Below are positions 6,575 through 9,531 of a DNA stretch of 9,531 nt, one piece after another. Origin of the DNA: an uncultured Clostridium sp. (GTDB lineage Bacteria > Bacillota > Clostridia > TANB77 > CAG-508); the NCBI GenBank assembly GCA_947426875.1, contig CANEFU010000033.1:1-9531 (forward strand). The letters are read 5' to 3'. The notes under the pieces were generated by a model that was not told the origin of the DNA, ran no database searches, and saw only the letters and a program-made list of their open reading frames with translations. A program made the translations under genes and the position numbers. Every line of letters begins with the position of its first letter. Position 1 is the stretch's first letter.

Positions 6575-7174
6575 TTATACAAACCATTTCCCATTATAGA
6601 AAAAGTGTAATGTACAAGCCAATACCATATAAATGATTGGCTCAATTTTAGATAATTCTTTTGTTCTTTTTTCTTCATTTTTGTTGAAGAATACCTTTCC
6701 TATCGCCTTCCAAATAGCATATCCCAAAACGGCACCAATTGTGTTCATGATTAAATCGTCGATATCTACTTCTCTATTAGTAGGAATTTGTGAAATTTCA
6801 ATAAAGGATGAAAATAAAAGTCCTGTTATAGCAATTTTATATATATTTCTATAATTTTTCCAAATATAGGGAAGTAAAAAACCTAATGGTATAAACATTA
6901 TAATATTCATTATATAAGTAAAAGCTCCCTCTGATGCAAATGGTATTAAATTAATTTTGGCACTTTGTATTGATAAAACTAAACCACCTTTATCTATTAT
7001 ATCCCAAATTGTACCTAAACCTGTTATAAAAAATACTAGACCAATATAAAATGAAAAAGTAAAGACCCATATATAGTGGGAAGTTGTCGCTTTCTCTCCT
7101 TTTAACATTTTATCTATTAGAAATATTATAGCTGGTACAAATACTAACATCAAAGACATTAACTCTCCAATCAT
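6575..7174 (-). CDS. VanZ family membrane protein
   Basis: 199 residues from ATG 7174, with AAAGGAGA 7 nt upstream. Hydrophobic segments are seen at about 3-20, 33-53, 86-105, 112-128, 141-162 and 178-193. VanZ family marks are the NLIPF turn (75-79), NIIMFIPLGFLLPYIW (90-105), the SSFIEISQI stretch (122-130) and the acidic VDIDDLIMNTIGAVLGY (136-152). Members are small integral membrane proteins; VanZ of the glycopeptide-resistance cluster gives low-level teicoplanin resistance, but most relatives, like this one, are not in a van cluster and their role is unknown. The C-terminal segment after the charged loop (about 163-177) is an extension beyond the core. It has its own promoter and is separated from the sigma gene by about 200 nt. 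Confidence 0.88.
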   Translation of the reverse strand: MIGELMSLMLVFVPAIIFLIDKMLKGEKATTSHYIWVFTFSFYIGLVFFITGLGTIWDIIDKGGLVLSIQSAKINLIPFASEGAFTYIMNIIMFIPLGFLLPYIWKNYRNIYKIAITGLLFSSFIEISQIPTNREVDIDDLIMNTIGAVLGYAIWKAIGKVFFNKNEEKRTKELSKIEPIIYMVLACTLHFFYNGKWFV

Positions 7175-7201
7175 CTTGTTTCTCCTTTCCCTTTTTATCC
7201 T

Positions 7202-7230
7202 ATTATATATTACATTTTAAAAAATGAAAA
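7202..7230 (-). promoter_or_regulatory. Promoter of the VanZ-family gene
   Basis: On the minus strand TTTTCA (7230-7225, 4 of 6 to TTGACA) and TATAAT (7207-7202) are separated by exactly 17 bp. The start would be near 7195, ten nt before the ribosome binding site. An AT-only inverted repeat just after the AraC stop is too weak to be called a terminator, so some read-through is possible. Confidence 0.6.
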
Positions 7231-7250
7231 TTAAATATTTCTTAATTTTA

Positions 7251-8108
7251 TTACTTTTTCTTAATAGGTATCCAAACTTCGCAATAATACTTTTCATCAT
7301 CTATTCCTTTTTTATAGTCTTTTGGATTTGAATAACATTCAATATTATAACCTGCTGTTATTTCATAATCATTTGAGTTAGGTAACCATTCTTTAAATAT
7401 TTTTTGATTTACTTCTCTTATGCTTTCGCTTGCTTTTCCTATACAAGGGAAAATAGCCCAAGTTAGTTTTGGTATTTCTATTATTTCAAAATCTTTTGGT
7501 ATTTTTCTTACAGCGTCATAGTCATCTCCTATAACATAATCAAATAAATCACAGCCTAGAGTAGTATCAATATTAACTGCATATTTTGCGTTTATCTTAC
7601 TAAATGCAGACTTCATAAAAAACTTTTTCCATAGTTTAGGTACATCCTGTTCAGCACTTTCATATTTAAAGCTATCTTTTAAACCGACAACTTTAAAAGC
7701 CTCTTTTTCTTCAATTTTATACTCCATAGTATAACCACCTTTCAAAATTAAATTTACTTTTAATGGTACGAAATCTTTTATTGTAGCACCATTATTACGA
7801 ACTTCCGTAGGAGTAAATCCATGAAATCTTTTGAATGCTTTCGTAAAACTGTCTTGAGAATCATAACCATATTCCATTGCTATATTAATTATCTTTTTGT
7901 CTGTATTTAAAACTTCCTTACCTGCCATAGATAATCTTCTATTTTTAATATATTCTCCAACTCCATAACCACAAATAATTGAAAATCCTTTTTGGAAATA
8001 AAATGATGAGATATAAGAATAGCTAGCAATATCCTCTATCTTTAAATCATTTGTTAAGTTGTTCTCTATATATTCTATAGCTCTACTAATTGATTCAATC
8101 CAGTTCAT
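7251..8108 (-). CDS. AraC-family transcriptional regulator with GyrI-like effector domain
   Basis: 285 residues. The start is ATG 8108 because AAAGGAGAG lies directly upstream; an in-frame ATG at 8168 would add 20 residues but has no ribosome binding site. The AraC DNA-binding domain is N-terminal (about 5-105): first helix-turn-helix about 23-43 (LKIEDIASYSYISSFYFQKGF), second about 72-95 (IINIAMEYGYDSQDSFTKAFKR), followed by the family signature FHGFTPTEVR. Residues about 128-283 form a GyrI/SOUL-like small-molecule-binding domain (begins MEYKIEEKEAFKVVGL, ends YYCEVWIPIKK). This domain order is that of Rob-like and MDR-type regulators that respond to hydrophobic or cationic compounds. The ligand and targets are unknown; the VanZ gene just downstream on the same strand is one candidate target (inference). 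Confidence 0.92.
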   Translation of the reverse strand: MNWIESISRAIEYIENNLTNDLKIEDIASYSYISSFYFQKGFSIICGYGVGEYIKNRRLSMAGKEVLNTDKKIINIAMEYGYDSQDSFTKAFKRFHGFTPTEVRNNGATIKDFVPLKVNLILKGGYTMEYKIEEKEAFKVVGLKDSFKYESAEQDVPKLWKKFFMKSAFSKINAKYAVNIDTTLGCDLFDYVIGDDYDAVRKIPKDFEIIEIPKLTWAIFPCIGKASESIREVNQKIFKEWLPNSNDYEITAGYNIECYSNPKDYKKGIDDEKYYCEVWIPIKKK

Positions 8109-8183
8109 ATTCTCTCCTTTCCGTTCACAAATATATTTTACTTTAAAAGGTTTTACTTTGCCCGACATTTTTTGCTAACATTT

Positions 8184-8223
8184 GGCTAATGCAATTTATT
8201 TGATAATCGTTTTTTTATTAGCC
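8184..8223 (-). repeat. Inverted repeat in the AraC gene leader
   Basis: GGCTAAT (8184-8190) and ATTAGCC (8217-8223) form a perfect 7-bp inverted repeat with a 26-nt spacer, within the predicted untranslated leader. Beside it, TTTGCTAACA and TTTGGCTAAT (8171-8190) are near-direct repeats. It could be an RNA stem or an operator. Confidence 0.45.
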
Positions 8224-8248
8224 CTAGATATTGTAATTTGTCGAGATG

Positions 8249-8277
8249 ATTATAACACAAAAGCACTTTATTTTCTA
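8249..8277 (-). promoter_or_regulatory. Promoter of the AraC-family gene
   Basis: On the minus strand TAGAAA (8277-8272, 4 of 6) and TATAAT (8254-8249) are 17 bp apart, and TG precedes the -10 with one base between (extended -10). The start near 8242 leaves a leader of about 134 nt. A 7-bp inverted repeat with one mismatch, TTGTAAT (8231-8237) and ATTATAA (8249-8255), overlaps the -10 and start and could be an operator. The promoter lies directly after the DUF1848 stop, where no terminator is evident. Confidence 0.65.
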
Positions 8278-8286
8278 TGACTACTT

Positions 8287-9222
8287 TCATATAAAGCTAA
8301 TCTGATTATTCTCACTTATAACCCAACTTTTCTGTTTTGCCTCTGTAATTTTATCATTATCTGTAATCTCTCCAATTAGCAATGGAGATGTTTCAATATG
8401 GTCTTTGATATTCTTCTTTACTAATGCTTTGTTTTCATTAGCATAACAATAAGTACATAAATGCCCACAAGTATTATATGCACCTATATCAGTTCCCATC
8501 AAGCAATTACAATCTTCTCTAATGTTTTTCTTTTTAGGTGGTTTTAGTTTATGTCCTACTGCTTCTTCTATCATTGATTGACTTTTACAACCACTACAAT
8601 TAACCCCATATTTTGCTAAATGTGTTTTCTCACAACAAGAATAAATTGTCATATCATTTTCTTTTCCTATTTTCACAAATGCTTTTGCAAGTTCTATTTG
8701 TTCTTCCATTGTAGGAGGTTTTAAGTTAGGTGCATTTCTTTTTACTTTTTCATATAGGTCTAAAAAGCTAATAACACAATTTTTAGTATATCCTTTAAGT
8801 GCTTTTGCGATTTTTTCAAATTCTTGTATATGCCTATCTACATCAAATTCATCATTTATAAAAATTGGATCATATCTCCAACCTACATAATTTCTTTTAA
8901 AATGCTCTGATAATTTTTTAAAACTTTCTATTACTTTTTCTTTATCTGAAACATTTGGCTCTATGTCTTTTCCATAAGGGGTTATTGTTACAAACCAGTC
9001 TTGCTTAAATTTATCTAGTTCATCTAAATATTTAAGTATTGGCTCTGGATTTTTAGTACAAAATTCTATACAGTCTACCACTTCTGGATTTAATAAATAT
9101 TTTGTTATTTGTGATGTATAATATGGATTTCTAACTAATACATAGCCTTCTCGTATTCTATTTATAAACCATTTTGAATAAAAGGCTGGTATATCTGTTC
9201 TGCAACCTGTATTGATTATCAT
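8287..9222 (-). CDS. DUF1848 family protein with C-terminal radical-SAM-like Cys motif
   Basis: 311 residues; ATG 9222 overlaps the stop of tag as ATGA, with AGGAG 7 nt upstream inside tag. The opening IINTGCRTDIPAFYSKWF and GYVLVRNPYYTSQ (27-39) are marks of the DUF1848 family, whose function is unknown to me. The alternating strands and helices in 45-200 (CIEFCTKNP, WFVTITPYG, NYVGWRYDPIF, CVISFLDLY, MTIYSCCE) suggest a TIM-barrel-like fold. Cysteines cluster in the last third: Cys196/197, Cys209/212, Cys238/240 and Cys252-x3-Cys256-x2-Cys259 in TCGHLCTYCYAN. That last spacing is the radical SAM [4Fe-4S] pattern, and CTYCYAN recalls spore photoproduct lyase. Cytoplasmic; no membrane segments. 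Coupling to tag hints at a role in nucleic-acid repair or metabolism (inference). Confidence 0.9.
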   Translation of the reverse strand: MIINTGCRTDIPAFYSKWFINRIREGYVLVRNPYYTSQITKYLLNPEVVDCIEFCTKNPEPILKYLDELDKFKQDWFVTITPYGKDIEPNVSDKEKVIESFKKLSEHFKRNYVGWRYDPIFINDEFDVDRHIQEFEKIAKALKGYTKNCVISFLDLYEKVKRNAPNLKPPTMEEQIELAKAFVKIGKENDMTIYSCCEKTHLAKYGVNCSGCKSQSMIEEAVGHKLKPPKKKNIREDCNCLMGTDIGAYNTCGHLCTYCYANENKALVKKNIKDHIETSPLLIGEITDNDKITEAKQKSWVISENNQISFI

Positions 9223-9531
9223 TTATTTTCTCCTTGTTTATACATAAAACATTCTTTTTCGTGTGAATAAATTACACCTATTGCTTGTAAATAAGAATAT
9301 ATAATTTTTGTGCCTACAAACTTCATTCCTTTTTTTTGTAAATCTTTTGAAATTGTATCTGATAACTCTGAACTTGTTTTGTCTACTTCATATATTACTT
9401 TGTTATCTGTAAAGCTCCAAATATAATTAGAAAATGTTTTATATTCTTGTTGTATTTCTTTAAATATTTTACTATTGTTAATAGCTGCATTTATTTTTAA
9501 TTTGTTTCTTATGATGTTTTCATTTTTTAAT
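9219..9531 (-). CDS. tag: DNA-3-methyladenine glycosylase I (3' part, truncated by window edge)
   Basis: The frame enters at 9531 and runs 103 codons to TGA 9221-9219; it is not closed at its 5' end. The encoded C-terminal half matches the Tag family: RNKLKINAAINN (8-19 of the visible part), IFKEIQQEYKTFSNYIWSF (22-40), then SSELSDTISKDLQKKGMKFVGTKIIYSYLQAIGVI (53-87). It ends with HEKEC, the His-x3-Cys pair that supplies two of the four zinc ligands; the other Cys/His pair is N-terminal and lies outside. The enzyme excises 3-methyladenine from alkylated DNA, leaving an abasic site. The last codons also carry the ribosome binding site of the DUF1848 gene, so the two are one operon. Confidence 0.93.
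   Translation of the reverse strand, partial: LKNENIIRNKLKINAAINNSKIFKEIQQEYKTFSNYIWSFTDNKVIYEVDKTSSELSDTISKDLQKKGMKFVGTKIIYSYLQAIGVIYSHEKECFMYKQGENK

Noticed and set aside
6575..7174. VanZ-like gene as evidence of a glycopeptide-resistance cluster
   Set aside because: No vanA/H/X/R/S-type genes are adjacent; VanZ-family proteins are common in Firmicutes outside resistance clusters.
7208..7250. AT-only inverted repeat (AAATTAA / TTAATTT) after the AraC gene as a terminator
   Set aside because: The stem has no G-C pairs and would be very unstable; such matches are common in DNA of this composition.

Overview
The window comes from a low-GC (my impression is below about 32% G+C) Gram-positive-type bacterium, most likely a gut-associated member of the Firmicutes (Clostridia or a related lineage). 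The signs are strong GGAGG-type ribosome binding sites, an ECF sigma/anti-sigma unit of clostridial type, a VanZ-like membrane protein, a fused FAD/Rieske oxidoreductase and a clostridial-type M18 aminopeptidase. TGA is used as a stop (oxidoreductase, DUF1848 gene, tag) and Trp is TGG, so the standard bacterial code applies and a Mycoplasma-type code does not. The species cannot be named from this sequence.

Layout. (1) 1-904, minus: the first 301 codons of an M18 metallo-aminopeptidase, cut by the window edge. (2) 929-1090: a large imperfect palindrome whose outer arms are built of 10-bp units, lying between two divergent genes. (3) 1177-2688, plus: FAD-dependent oxidoreductase with a C-terminal Rieske [2Fe-2S] domain, followed by a clear intrinsic terminator. 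(4) 2963-3712, plus: membrane-anchored C39-like cysteine peptidase. (5) 6371 down to 3763, minus: a four-gene unit of ECF sigma factor, membrane anti-sigma-like protein with PepSY-like modules, a 64-residue orphan overlapping it, and a single-pass membrane orphan. (6) 7174-6575, minus: VanZ-family membrane protein with its own promoter. (7) 8108-7251, minus: AraC-type regulator with a GyrI-like effector domain and a long leader. (8) 9531-8287, minus: 3' end of a DNA-3-methyladenine glycosylase I gene (tag), overlapping by ATGA a DUF1848 gene that carries a radical-SAM-like Cys motif.

How the genes fit together. The sigma/anti-sigma block looks like a self-contained cell-surface sensing module: sigma in the cytoplasm, the anti-sigma spanning the membrane, and two accessory proteins of unknown role. 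The tag-DUF1848 pair is translationally coupled and may act together, perhaps in nucleic-acid repair or metabolism (inference). The other genes look like independent units.

The most unusual items are the 10-bp-periodic palindrome at 929-1090, the two orphan proteins of the sigma operon, and the C-terminal CX3CX2C motif of the DUF1848 protein. No CRISPR array, transposase, rRNA or tRNA gene was seen. No non-coding gap exceeds 300 bases; the largest are 905-1176 (the palindrome and a promoter) and 2689-2962 (a terminator and a promoter).
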